NCBI GenBank assembly: GCA_036499395.1
Contig: DASYDW010000100.1
Coordinates: 1-64,000, forward strand
Source: Pirellulales bacterium
GTDB lineage: Bacteria > Planctomycetota > Planctomycetia > Pirellulales > JACPPG01
Reading direction: 5' to 3'
Length of the DNA stretch: 64,000 bases
Made by a program: the position numbers and the translations under genes. Below the pieces are notes generated by a model. The model was not told the DNA's origin and did not search any database. It saw nothing but the letters and a program-made list of their open reading frames with translations. Below are positions 27,558 to 38,000 of this stretch, one piece after another. Position 1 is the first letter of the stretch, and each line of letters starts with the position of its first letter.

Positions 27558-28868
27558 ATGTCGCCTGATCCAAGTTCGCATCACGCCCGCATTTCGCGCA
27601 GGACCGTGCTGCAGATCGGCTCACTGGCACTGGGCAATCTCACGTTGGCGGACTGCTTGCGCTGTCGCGCCGAAGCGGCCCAGCCAGTTGATACCGCAGT
27701 GATCCATGTGTTCATGGGAGGGGGGCCGAGCCAGATTGACCTCTATGACCTGAAGCCTGGCGCACCGGCTGAAATTCGCGGAGAGTTTCTTCCCGTATCT
27801 ACCAGTGTTCCTGGTGTGCAGATTTGCGAGCACTTGCCGCATCTGGCGAGTGCACTGAAATATCTGACGATCGTACGATCGGTGGCCCACCTCGAGCCGG
27901 GCCATTTGCCGGCATCGCACTGGATGATGACCGGCCACCGCCCGCCCCCGTCAACGACGAGGAACGTGAATCCATCATGTGGGTCAATAGTGGCCCAGGC
28001 GCGAGGAGCGAACGTTCAGGGCTTGCCAGCCTATGTCAGCATTCCGCGGCGACAGTTGCTGGGCGCCGCCGCTTTTCTCGGCGCTGCTTACAATCCGTTC
28101 ACGATCGAAAGCGATCCGAATTCTGCACAATATAAGGTACGGAATCTTAACTTCCCCAGTGACATGACCGTTGCGCGTCTCGAAGACCGCACCGACCTGC
28201 TGCACAAACTCGATCGGTTGCGGCATGACAGTGACCGCGCAGGCGAGTTTCTGGCGCTCGACAAGTTCTCGCGCCAGGCCATTGAAATGGTCAGCGGCCC
28301 ACATGCACAAAAGGCCTTCGACTTGAGCCAGGAGCCGACCGCTACGCGCGAGTTATATGGCCGCACGTCTGCCGGTCAAGGTTGTCTGCTTGCACGACGA
28401 TTGGTGGAAGCGGGCGTTACATTCGTCACGGTGCTGTCCGGCGGAGAGTGGGATACGCACGTCGACAACTTCACCACGCTCAAAAACAAGTCGCTCCCCC
28501 CCGTCGATCGCGCGCTCGCCGCATTGGTAACGGACTTGTATCAAAGGCACCTTGATCGGCACGTTCTCTTATTGGTCTCCGGCGAGTTCGGCCGCACACC
28601 CAAGATTAATCCCCAAGCAGGACGGGACCATTGGCCCGGTGCGTTTTCAGTACTGTTTGCCGGAGGCGGGATGAATGTTGGGCGTACGATCGGCGCCACC
28701 GACAGCCAGGGCATGTATCCTGTGACGCATCCTTTTTCGCCCGGAGATGTTCTGGCCACGGTCTATAACTTTTTGGGCATTAATACCGCGCGCGTCTTTC
28801 CTGATAGCATGGGTCGGCCGGTGCCAATTCTGTCGGAAGGGAAGCCTATCGCAGAGTTGTGGAGTTGA
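27558..28868 (+). CDS. DUF1501 protein, Tat-exported
   Basis: A 436-aa member of the planctomycete DUF1501 family, which shares the alkaline-phosphatase/sulfatase-like fold. The twin-arginine signal is at 14-15 (ISRRTVLQIGSLALG). Family hallmarks are HVFMGGGPSQIDLYDLKP, ICEHLPHLA, HWMMTGHRPP, GGEWDTH, VSGEFGRTPKIN and GRDHWPGAFSVLFAGGG. These proteins are usually encoded beside a DUF1549/DUF1553 cytochrome-type partner, but none is present here. The function is unknown. Confidence 0.93.
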   Translation: MSPDPSSHHARISRRTVLQIGSLALGNLTLADCLRCRAEAAQPVDTAVIHVFMGGGPSQIDLYDLKPGAPAEIRGEFLPVSTSVPGVQICEHLPHLASALKYLTIVRSVAHLEPGHLPASHWMMTGHRPPPSTTRNVNPSCGSIVAQARGANVQGLPAYVSIPRRQLLGAAAFLGAAYNPFTIESDPNSAQYKVRNLNFPSDMTVARLEDRTDLLHKLDRLRHDSDRAGEFLALDKFSRQAIEMVSGPHAQKAFDLSQEPTATRELYGRTSAGQGCLLARRLVEAGVTFVTVLSGGEWDTHVDNFTTLKNKSLPPVDRALAALVTDLYQRHLDRHVLLLVSGEFGRTPKINPQAGRDHWPGAFSVLFAGGGMNVGRTIGATDSQGMYPVTHPFSPGDVLATVYNFLGINTARVFPDSMGRPVPILSEGKPIAELWS

Positions 28869-29119
28869 CGTTGCGTCGACGGCACGTTGCTCGCGTTTCG
28901 CGGCCTTGTCTGCAGGGGGGATCGACGGTATCGACTTGCTGTAGCTAAACAAACTGCCGGCAGATTAACTGAAACAATCGCGGCAGCGTCCGAGTTAATC
29001 CCGCCCGACTGCTCGATACCAGCCGAGGCGTTCGCTTTCGTTGCCACCTGTCGCACCAATGGAGTCGCTTTCCGTGTGGCAGCCGATTCTGCCGCGCCCT
29101 ACCGCAATTGCCGAGGTTG

Positions 29120-30721
29120 TTATGGGCCATTTTGCGGCGTGCGATTGCCCGTGGCTTTTTCGAGGAGCGATTGCGCCTTCTCACGATAGGGCCAGTCGGC
29201 CGGCGCTTTGGACAGGGCCCGTTGTAAGTCCGCAGCGGCGAGCGATGCCTGGCCGTGGTCCAGGCGGAAGGCCGCGCGAAGTAAGAGTGCGAACGGATAA
29301 TCTGGTACTTCGCGCAGGGCATCATTCACATCCGACTCGGCCCCGCTGATATTGCCGTTCTGTATCCGCAGATTGGCGCGTTCGATAAGGGCCAGCGGGT
29401 AGGCGCCTTCCGCGTGGAGGATCGCGGAGTCGTAACTTCGTAGCGCGTCGGCCGTGCTGCCTTGCTCCAAGAACTGTCGTCCTCGAATCAGGTCTTGACC
29501 CGCCACTAGTAGGGGCGGCGGATCGATCCAGTTCTTGATTTCGGTCGCCAGTGTTTCAACTTGCCAGCTGCGCATCCACATTACGTGATAAGCGGGTAAC
29601 GACAGGTTGGCGAGCACCACCGCCGGTAGGAACATTGCGGCAAGCATTGCCGGCCTGCCTGGCAACGGTTTGTGAATCGTTTGAAGTCGCCACTCCTCGC
29701 ATAGCCAAATGCTCAAGAGAAATGCAGGGCTGCTCATCATCAACGAGCGCGACATGTCGGCGGCAATAAACAGCCCACCGACGGCTGTGCCAATTACGAG
29801 GAAGACGAAGGTCAAAGCCCAGCCTGCGCCGACGCGGCGCCAAACCAGGACAATCGCGGCGCCGATGACGAGCCATCCGGCGCGATATCCCGACCAGAGC
29901 GCCTTGGCAAAACTCGTCCATGCGACGTCGCGTACGGCGCTCAAGTGGTCCTTCACGTAAGCCGTCGAACCGGGGTCGCCACGCAGCCAGGCAACAGCGC
30001 GAATCGCTGGATAAGGCACACTGGCGACCGTGGCCACGACCAGGTCCAGCAACAATTCGCGCCACTGCTTTTGTTCGATCTGCCGCCGCGCAATGGCTCG
30101 CACTGCCATCGTCGCCGGCAAGGCGAGGACGAAACGTTCATCGACCCACGGTGTTATGAGGCAGGCAAACGCCAGTAGCCAGCGCGACGGCGCAAACGCG
30201 GCCGTCAGTAGTCCAATAGTTAGCCACGAGTCGAAATGCACTAGCCAACTGCTGGAGACGAAGAACCACGGGAGAGCGGCGAACAGACCGGTGGCTAGGC
30301 ATGTCGGCCACCAACGTCCAAATCGTTGGTGCGTCAGCCATGCGACACCCCAGAGAGCGAGTACGCAACCAATTTGCGGCAGGGCGACATACCAGGACCT
30401 GGGTAAGTGGAAAAAGTGCCAACTGACGGGAAAGAAGAGCCGCCAGGCGATAACCTGATGAGTCGGATTCGTAATCGGCGCGCAGGGGTCGTCGAGCTGA
30501 GCCAACGAAACGAGCGCCCGATCCAATTCCGGTTCATGGCGAAGGCCCCACGGCAAGTCTTCGCCGAACGATAGTCCTCGCCACAGCCCAAAGCGTGGCG
30601 CGAAGCGGCACGTTATGACTCCTGCCGCGGCGACAGCGACGACCAGAGCAAGGATCGCGGTGCGCCAGGGGGATGCGCGGCCGACGGGCGATTCAGCGAG
30701 GCCGCGGCAAGTGTCGGGCAA
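29120..30721 (-). CDS. Polytopic membrane protein with C-terminal TPR repeats
   Basis: A 533-aa integral membrane protein. After an N-terminal helix come about nine hydrophobic segments up to about residue 380, in a pattern like GT-C glycosyltransferases or O-antigen-type membrane proteins, though no catalytic motif was found. The C-terminal 130 residues form about three TPR-like repeats (AGQDLIRGRQFLEQGSTADALRSYDSAI and two more). The likely start is a TTG at 30721: an in-frame stop lies three codons upstream and GGAG sits 9 nt before it. A methyltransferase gene lies upstream on the same strand, 200 bp away. Confidence 0.75.
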   Translation of the reverse strand: MPDTCRGLAESPVGRASPWRTAILALVVAVAAAGVITCRFAPRFGLWRGLSFGEDLPWGLRHEPELDRALVSLAQLDDPCAPITNPTHQVIAWRLFFPVSWHFFHLPRSWYVALPQIGCVLALWGVAWLTHQRFGRWWPTCLATGLFAALPWFFVSSSWLVHFDSWLTIGLLTAAFAPSRWLLAFACLITPWVDERFVLALPATMAVRAIARRQIEQKQWRELLLDLVVATVASVPYPAIRAVAWLRGDPGSTAYVKDHLSAVRDVAWTSFAKALWSGYRAGWLVIGAAIVLVWRRVGAGWALTFVFLVIGTAVGGLFIAADMSRSLMMSSPAFLLSIWLCEEWRLQTIHKPLPGRPAMLAAMFLPAVVLANLSLPAYHVMWMRSWQVETLATEIKNWIDPPPLLVAGQDLIRGRQFLEQGSTADALRSYDSAILHAEGAYPLALIERANLRIQNGNISGAESDVNDALREVPDYPFALLLRAAFRLDHGQASLAAADLQRALSKAPADWPYREKAQSLLEKATGNRTPQNGP

Positions 30722-30921
30722 AAGTATCTACTCCGGCCGGCGGCGGCGCGTGAGCCCTTGCGGATGAATGCAACGCGCTAGTTTTGCATGCCGGTAGAAG
30801 AATCGCAACAGTTGAGAACGAAGCCGCAAAGTTGCGGGTCAGAATACGAGACGGCCAAGCATCGAATTTTGGAACGGAGTTCCGACTACTTGTGCCCCAC
30901 CAAGCGGATGGCCACGCAACG

Positions 30922-31713
30922 TTACAGCACTGGGTTGCGGGCGATGCGAACGCTGAGGCTTCTGGGGAGCGCGTTGAGCAAGGCCTCGAAGGCGAGGATC
31001 GCAAACATTGGCATCCGCACGACGAAGTTTTTGGCCATGACATAGAACGAACACTTAGCGAAGCCAACCTTTTTGAACAGGGGCTTCAATTCGGTGACCG
31101 TGTACTCTTTCAAATGGAATCCCGTCGCCACGGAATCGAACGCCTCGGAAACGTCGTGCGGTCCGCTGAGACGACTAGGGGTGATGCAGACGTATCTCCC
31201 GCCCGGCGATAAGGCATGATAGATGTTTTGCAGTTGTTCCAGCGCGTCATCAGGATGCAGGTGCTCCATCAGTTGGTTGCTGTAGGCCACTTGCACGCTG
31301 TTCGGCGGCACCGGAATACTCGTGCCGTCGGAGAGGATCAACTTGAAGTTTGAGGGGGGTGTAAAGCCCTTGGTCACTTCGTCCGAGACATCGACGGCGT
31401 AGACCTGCTTGACGTGTTTCGTCATCTCGAGTGCCACGGCACAGTCGCCGGCACCGACTTCCAGATAGGTGTCGCTCGGCTTGATGAAGCGCTTGAGAAA
31501 TTGGTACTGCCGGGCGACGGAAGCTGCCTTGATCTCGGGAGATTGCTTCTGAACGTGTTGCGGATGCAAGGGCACCCGTCGAAACATTTCGTCGTAGACT
31601 TCGCCAAACAGCGTACGGCGCTCTTCCTTCGTGGCGTTGCGCAGCCGGTTGGCCAGTTCCTTTTCAATCTCATAATGTTGGCGCAGCTGCTCGAGCGTTC
31701 TCGTATCCGCCAT
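30922..31713 (-). CDS. Class I SAM-dependent methyltransferase
   Basis: A 263-aa methyltransferase. The SAM-binding motif I is YLEVGAGDCAVALEMT (near residue 85), motif II VYAVDVSDE, then NSVQVAYSNQLMEHLHPDDA and the post-III segment LSPGGRYVCITPSRL. The YSNQLMEHLHPDD segment resembles methyltransferases encoded in polysaccharide or lipid clusters. The C-terminal segment is hydrophobic (MPMFAILAFEALLNALP) and may contact the membrane. The substrate is unknown. It may be co-transcribed with the downstream TPR membrane protein. Confidence 0.88.
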   Translation of the reverse strand: MADTRTLEQLRQHYEIEKELANRLRNATKEERRTLFGEVYDEMFRRVPLHPQHVQKQSPEIKAASVARQYQFLKRFIKPSDTYLEVGAGDCAVALEMTKHVKQVYAVDVSDEVTKGFTPPSNFKLILSDGTSIPVPPNSVQVAYSNQLMEHLHPDDALEQLQNIYHALSPGGRYVCITPSRLSGPHDVSEAFDSVATGFHLKEYTVTELKPLFKKVGFAKCSFYVMAKNFVVRMPMFAILAFEALLNALPRSLSVRIARNPVL

Positions 31714-32171
31714 CTAACTGACTCACTGCAGGTGAAAAACGAAGGAGACGTTCCGCATTCGATCGGGGCAAGCAACTTGAGCTTAACATTATAGTCTCCC
31801 GCGGAGACGAGGTTGAGGTTGCGATTGCCCCGAGAAAAAAGGCGGTTTTGGCCCAGAAATGACGGGCTTTGGACAGACGCAGTCGCCGGGAAGATCTCAC
31901 GCCAGACGTCGCGAGAATTGTAAGTGCGCGATGGGGCGCTTGCATCCCTCGGTCGAAACGTAGAAACCACGCTCGGCAAATAGGCCGCGTCTTGGGAATA
32001 GAGTGCCTGATGCGTTCCGAAAGCCGAGGACGCCTGATCTCGCATCGCTTCGCGAACTCATGCTTCAAGCGACTCATCGCCTGTCGTGATCGCTTTCCGC
32101 CGGACGGAAATTGTGAAGGCCTAGGACGAGATGAGAGAATCTCGCCCTAGGCCTCACGCGGCTTGCATAGC
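31714..32171. other. Intergenic region with a large hairpin
   Basis: A 458-bp gap. A 16-bp inverted repeat at 32117-32154 is its only clear feature; nothing coding was recognised. Confidence 0.55.
32117..32154 (-). terminator. Long hairpin after the efflux outer-membrane gene
   Basis: Arms 32117-32132 and 32139-32154 pair over 16 bp with one mismatch and a 6-nt loop. It lies 17 bp after the stop of the outer-membrane factor gene, but no T tract follows on either strand. It could be a transcript-stabilising or Rho-assisted end. Confidence 0.5.
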
Positions 32172-33947
32172 TCACGATACGGGAGGTATACGCGACGGTT
32201 GTCGCCGATTCTCGACCGATGGCGGTGCCTGCATCGCGGGGGCAGGGGGGACCGGTCCAGGAATGACGGGGCCACGCGGCGCCGGCCCCTGGATCGCGGG
32301 GCCTGGCGGATTGGGCCCTTGCCCGGCGGGGCCAGGCTGGCCTTGAACCGGCGGGCCAGGGGGTATGGCTTCCTGGTCCTGGCCGGGGGCTGGTACTTCC
32401 TCGGCCGGCGCCTCGGGCTGTAGGAACGGTATCCGGAACCGCGGCGGAGTCGGGACCATGACCTGGATCGGGCCGCCCACGTTACGCCAACCACCGCCGA
32501 GCGCCTGATACGCATTCACCACGGCGGACAGTTGCTCTTGCTTGGTTTCGATGATGACGATTCTTGCGTCGTTGCGGTCTCGCAAGGCAGTTAGCACATC
32601 CAGGTATTCGATACGAGCGTTCTGGAAGAGCTTGCCCGCGATATCCACGGCCTCTTCCAAGGCGACCAGTTGTTGCTTCTTGATCTCGATGCTGCGGCTG
32701 TAATTCTGCACCTTAGCCACGGCGTTGATCACCTCGGTAAATCCATTCAGGATCGTGCGTTGATACTCGTAGAGCGCCTGCAACTGACGTGCATTGGCGT
32801 TCATGTAATCCGCCTGGATCGCTCGCCGATTGACTAACGGAGCGACCAGTCCGCCGGCCACGCTGTAAATCAAGGACTCGGGGGTGAAGAATATGTACTT
32901 AGGCTGGAAGGCTTCGTAGCCCACGCCGGAGGTGATGATCAGCCGTGGGAAGAAGTTAGCCCGGGCTACGCGGATGTCGATGCCGGAAGCCGCCAGTTCG
33001 CGCTCGGCCTGGCGAATATCCGGGCGATTCTGCAAGAGTTGCGACGGTACACCGACGTTCAGCGCCTGCAGTTGCAAATCGAGGAAGGCGGCCGATGTGC
33101 GTTGCACCGGCTGCGGGAAACGACCGCAGAGAAAATTGATGCGGTTTTCGGTCTGAACAATTTCCTGATAGATGATCAGCTTCTGGCTCTGATTCTTGCG
33201 AACTTCGGCCAGGAAACGTTGGACGCCCAATTCAGTGCCTCGGGCCCCTTCCTTCTGGGCCTTGGCCAGTTGCAGACTTTGCTCCATCAACGCGATGGTG
33301 TTATCCAAGGTCTCGAGTTGTCGATCGAGCCCCATCAGCGTGTAATAGTTCTCGGCGATCTCGGCGACCATGCGGGTGACGATGAAATTTCGTCCGTCGA
33401 TCGTACCGAGGTAGCGCATTCCTTGCGCGTCGCGAGCATTGCGCAATTGCCTCCAGATGTCGACCTGCCAGGTAAGGCTGGCCCCCAGCAAGAAATCAGG
33501 CAGCGGGTTCGGAAATGGTCCGCCGTTGGGCGTCACGATCTGGCTGAGGTCGGCGCCCAGGGGGGTGTAAGTGCTGAGCTTATCGTACGACGCGTTTGCC
33601 CCAAGACTGACAAAGGGCAAGTAAGCACCCGAGCGACGCCAGATCTCGTTGTTGGCGATCGCGATATCCTGAGCCAGGATGCGCAGTTCCTGGTTGAAGA
33701 CCAGCGCCTGGTCAATCAACGAGAGCAGCGGTCCGTCATTGTTGAAAAACGCGGCGGGCGGCATCCACGACGTATTGTCGGCGGTGGACACGCCGTTGAA
33801 GTCTGGCGGAATTGGCGCCGCCACCTGCGGCCCGCGGAGCTTGGGTATTCCGCAGGCAGGCAATAAGATCAGCAGGCCACAGGCGCACGCTGAAATGATC
33901 GCGATTGGTAAGTATTTGGTTCTCGAAGATCTCGCTAAGGTCTTCAT
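32172..33947 (-). CDS. RND efflux outer-membrane lipoprotein (OprM/NodT-type)
   Basis: The protein (591 aa) is the TolC-like exit channel for the RND pump encoded nearby. A lipoprotein signal ends in LLPAC. Two OEP domains with long helices follow, including the LGASLTWQVDIWRQLRNARDAQ and LQNRPDIRQAERELAASG family segments and the LxYLDVLTALRDRNDA repeat. The last 90 residues are an unusual Pro/Gly/Gln-rich tail (repeats of the GPxxQGPxxPGP type). The start ATG at 33947 has AAGGA 8 nt upstream. It is separated from the pump genes by 1.1 kb carrying an IS remnant. Confidence 0.92.
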   Translation of the reverse strand: MKTLARSSRTKYLPIAIISACACGLLILLPACGIPKLRGPQVAAPIPPDFNGVSTADNTSWMPPAAFFNNDGPLLSLIDQALVFNQELRILAQDIAIANNEIWRRSGAYLPFVSLGANASYDKLSTYTPLGADLSQIVTPNGGPFPNPLPDFLLGASLTWQVDIWRQLRNARDAQGMRYLGTIDGRNFIVTRMVAEIAENYYTLMGLDRQLETLDNTIALMEQSLQLAKAQKEGARGTELGVQRFLAEVRKNQSQKLIIYQEIVQTENRINFLCGRFPQPVQRTSAAFLDLQLQALNVGVPSQLLQNRPDIRQAERELAASGIDIRVARANFFPRLIITSGVGYEAFQPKYIFFTPESLIYSVAGGLVAPLVNRRAIQADYMNANARQLQALYEYQRTILNGFTEVINAVAKVQNYSRSIEIKKQQLVALEEAVDIAGKLFQNARIEYLDVLTALRDRNDARIVIIETKQEQLSAVVNAYQALGGGWRNVGGPIQVMVPTPPRFRIPFLQPEAPAEEVPAPGQDQEAIPPGPPVQGQPGPAGQGPNPPGPAIQGPAPRGPVIPGPVPPAPAMQAPPSVENRRQPSRIPPVS

Positions 33948-34301
33948 CCGTCTCGTCCTTGATGAGCTTTCGCTTGTCGGCAATCCGCTCAGGTTGCCCG
34001 ACCCGAGCCCACGCGGGAACGGAATACATGGTTGGCAGCGCGCCCCATAACTTGAGCGCCAAGCCAGACCGGCTCCGTCGCATGAAGCTAACCTTCCCGG
34101 CAGCGGTGATCGCACACGAGCGTCCTGCTCGTACGAAAGTGCGATATCCAAGACTTGCATCGTCGACGAGAGTGGCGATGCGGTGATGAATTGCGATCAG
34201 TCGCTACAAGCTAACACCGTTGAGGCGCGCAGCGCCCGCGATGTCGATGCTAGCAATCGCGATTCAAGCAGATGGGAAATTAAGAGGTAGTGCAGGCATT
34301 G
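33948..34301. other. Intergenic region, no gene recognised
   Basis: About 350 bp upstream of the outer-membrane factor gene. It should hold that gene's promoter if the IS remnant has uncoupled it from the pump operon. No clear promoter was identified. Confidence 0.5.
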
Positions 34302-34721
34302 CTAGCTTGTTGTCAGGCCGTGGCTCTTCCACACGCGCTGCACCATGGCGGGAGAAGTTCCGAGAGCCGCTGCTAGCGAACGAGTGCTCCAGCGGGCACG
34401 ATGGGGAGGTGGCTCATGGAGCGTCTTGTGAAGGATCTGCTGAGCCAGCAGTGCGGATTTTTCGGTGCGCTTGCCACCCCGCGGGGCATCTCTCTCAATT
34501 CCGGCGAGACCGCGTTCGGCGAAGCGGCGTCTCCACAGACAGACCGTCTTGGTGCTACAGCGAAGGTCTCGAGCGATCTCCTCGTTATGCAAACCAGAGG
34601 CGGCCAAAAGGGCGATTTTCGATCGCAGCACTAATCGCGCAGGGGTCGAACGTCCACGCGCCCAGCGCTGCAACGCTATGCGGTCGCCGTCTGATAGCTT
34701 GATAGCAGGCGCAACTCTCAT
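34302..34721 (-). mobile_element. IS630-type transposase remnant (N-terminal part only)
   Basis: A 139-aa frame that matches the N-terminal part of IS630-family transposases: helix-turn-helix SKIALLAASGLHNEEIARDL, then TVCLWRRRFAERGLAGIE, and WSTRSLAAALGTSPAMVQRVWKSHGL. It stops right after the linker, so the whole DDE catalytic domain is missing. No terminal inverted repeats were found. It sits between the RND pump and its outer-membrane gene, and presumably marks an old insertion that split the operon. Confidence 0.85.
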
Positions 34722-35085
34722 CAGGACAGTGGTTCGTGAGTTGTGATCCCGAGATCGTTTCGAGTAGCTGTTCGTGAATCACGCACCGCCCTGTTTCGCC
34801 AATCAGGCGACGGCTGATGGGATGGCCACGACACGTCGTCCGGCCGACGTATCTGCGTCGCTGCGTCCGGAAACGGCTGCGGTGAGTTTGACGGACCTGC
34901 TAGCAACCGGACACAACGCCGCAGCGCTGATTCAGCAAACTCCGCGACGTACGTGGCAAGTGCTAACAACGCGGGGCGAACGTGGATGGTCGGGCGGCGG
35001 TTGTCGGCAATGTCTCGTCGTGCGTGTCACGCAGCGAGCGAGAACATAAATCCTCGACGATCGGCCTACGGCAAACCCAGGGGGA
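34722..35085. other. Intergenic region beside the IS remnant
   Basis: A 364-bp gap between the RND pump stop and the IS remnant. Nothing coding or structured was recognised. Confidence 0.5.
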
Positions 35086-38000
35086 TCAGCCGTGTTCCGG
35101 TTCGTCGGAAGGCAGCTTATGCTCGAGGACCTCACTAAGAGGTTCGCCGGTCTCATCCTGCAGCAGCTTACGGTCCCCGGACATCACCGCGAACACATAG
35201 TACAGGCCGGGGATAACCAATACCCCGATGATGGTACCCAAGAGCATTCCACCGACAGCCGTCGTGCCAATCGTGCGGTTGCCGATGGCCCCCGGGCCGC
35301 TGGCGCGAACCAAGGGAATCAGACCGGCGATAAACGCGAAGGACGTCATCAGAATCGGCCGGAAGCGCAGCTTACCGCCTTCGATGGCTGCGTCCTTGAT
35401 GCTCACACCTTCATGATGTCGTTGGACGGCGAATTCGACGATAAGAATCGCGTTCTTGCCCAACAGACCGACGAGCATAACCAGGCCGATCTGGCAGTAC
35501 ACGTCATTGGCCAAACCCATGGCCTGCAGGAATAAGAACGAACCGAAGATGCCCACCGGTAGCGACATGATGACCGCCAGCGGCAGGATAAAGCTTTCGT
35601 ATTGTCCGACCAGCACCAGATAAACGAACACGACCACGATGATGAAGATGAAGATCGCCAGGTTTCCCTTGTTCGCCTCGTCATAGGCGAGGGCTTCCCA
35701 ACCGAGGCCGTAACCGCGCGGCAATGTTTCGGCTGCGACCTGCTTGATCGCGTCGATGGCTTGACCGCTGCTGAAGCCGGGGGCCGGCGAAAGCTGAATC
35801 GGAGCTGAGGGATACAGGTTGTAACGGTTGATCTCGTTCAAGCCTTGTTGCTTCTTGAGCGTCATGAACGAAGAGTAAGGAACCATTTCCCCCTTGTCGT
35901 TCTTGACGAACAGATTCTCGAAATCCTCAGGGTAGCGGCGAAACTGCGGCAAGGCTTGGACGAACACCTTGTAGAACTGGTTGAAGCGAATGAAGCCTTG
36001 TTCCCAGGTGCTGCCCACGACGATGGAGAGATTGTCCATTGCATCTTTAATCGACACGCCCTTCTGCATGGCGACGTCGTTATTGATGACCAGCTCGTAC
36101 TGCGGATAGTTGCTGGCAAAGAACGTGAAGATACTTTTCACCTCCGGACGTTTTGCCAACGCGGTGAGGAACTTCTCGGTCTCCTCGCCCAGGCGCACGT
36201 AGTTCATCGTGTTCGTCTTATCCAAGACGCGCAACGAGATACCGCCGGCAGCGCCGAAGCCGGGGACGGCGGGGGGCTCGAAGAATTCGAGCTTTACATT
36301 GGTCATTTGTTTGCACGCACGCTCGAGTTCCTCGATGATCTGCTTCGAGGTCATCTTGCGTTCGGACCAGCTCTTCAAATTGATGAGGCACGTACCGGCG
36401 TTCGAGCCGCGGCCCTCAGTCAAAACCTCATAGCCGGCCAACGCGGAAACCGAATTCACGCCTTCGATCGACTTGGCGATTTCCTGCAGCTCGGTGCTCT
36501 TGGAGTTGGTGTACTCGAGCGTCGAGCCAGGCGGCGTTTGGAGAATCCCGTAGATCATCCCTTGGTCTTCGAGCGGGATGAAGCCGGTGGGCAGCACAGT
36601 ATTCACGAGGAAAATGCCGACGCCAAAGCCCGTGATGACCAACATCGTCAGCGCGCGGCGCGTCACGATCGGCCGCAAGAACGCGGCATAGCCGGTTGTC
36701 ACCTTCTCGACGCCACGATCGAAGAAGCGCAGGAAGATGGCGAGCGGAGTCCGCCGTTTATGAGTGGTATGCGGCTTAAGGATCATCGCGCAGAGAACTG
36801 GTGTAAGCGTCAAGGCGACGACACCGGAGAGAATGATGGAGGTGGCCATCGTGATGCCGAACTGGCGGTAGAAGGTGCCCACCGGCCCAGTCATGAACGT
36901 CACCGGAACGAAGACCGCGGTCATCACGAGGGTGATGGCGATGATCGCACCGCTGATCTCGTTAATAACTTCCTTGGTCGCTCGATAAGGCGAAAGATGC
37001 TTTTCGTGCATCTTGGCATGCACGGCCTCGACCACCACGATCGCGTCGTCGACCACGACGCCGATCGCGAGTACTAGCGCGAAGAGTGTGATCAGGTTGA
37101 TCGACAGGCCGAACAACTGCAGGAAAAAGAACGTCCCGATCAACGATACCGGCACCGCCAGGGTCGGAATGAGCGTGGAACGCCAATCCCCCAGGAACAG
37201 GAAGACCACCAGAGAGACCAACACGAAGGCTTCGAGCAAGGTGTGGAGCACCTGCTCGATGGACGCCTCGAGGAACGTGGAAACGTCGTAGCTGACCTGA
37301 AAGTTCATACCCGGAGGGAATGAACTTTCCTTGATCTCGGCGAGTTTCTCCTTGACTTCGTCGATGACGTTGGCGGCATTGGTGCCGGGGATTTGTTTGA
37401 GAACGATGGCCGCCGAAGGATAGCCGTCCATATTCGAGTAAATATTATAATACGAAGGGCCGAGTTCGACTTCGGCAATATCCTTGAGTCGCAGGATCTC
37501 ACCATCAGGATTGGCCTTCAAGACGATATTCTCATACTGCTCCGGCTTGTTGTAGCGGCCGACCCAGGTCAGCACGTACTCGATTGTTTGCGACGTTCTG
37601 CCGGTCGCCTGGCCAAGTCGCCCGGGGGACCCGAGCATACTCTGTTTTCTGATGGCCTCCATGACGTCGTCGGATGAGACGTTGTAGGCCCTCATGCGAT
37701 CGACGTTCAACCACACCCGCATGGCTAGCGCGCGGCTGCCGAGAATATTCGCGCTGCCGACGCCCCGGACGCGCTTGATCTCGGGAACAATGTTAACGAA
37801 CGCGTAGTTATAGAGGAAATCCTGATTATGGGACGGATCCGTGCTGTAGATGTTGACGTACATCAACATGCTCGTCATGGACTGGAGGACGATGATGCCC
37901 TCCAACTCGACGATCGGTGGAAGCCGTTGCTTGACCGTTTGGATACGGTTCTGCACGTTCAAGACGGCCACGTTCGGATCCGAGCCGGGCTCGAAGATGA

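Noticed and set aside
35845..37077. 410-codon open frame antisense to the RND pump
   Set aside because: It is a shadow of the pump gene: His/Asp/Arg-rich translation, no start signal, while the pump frame is full length and conserved.
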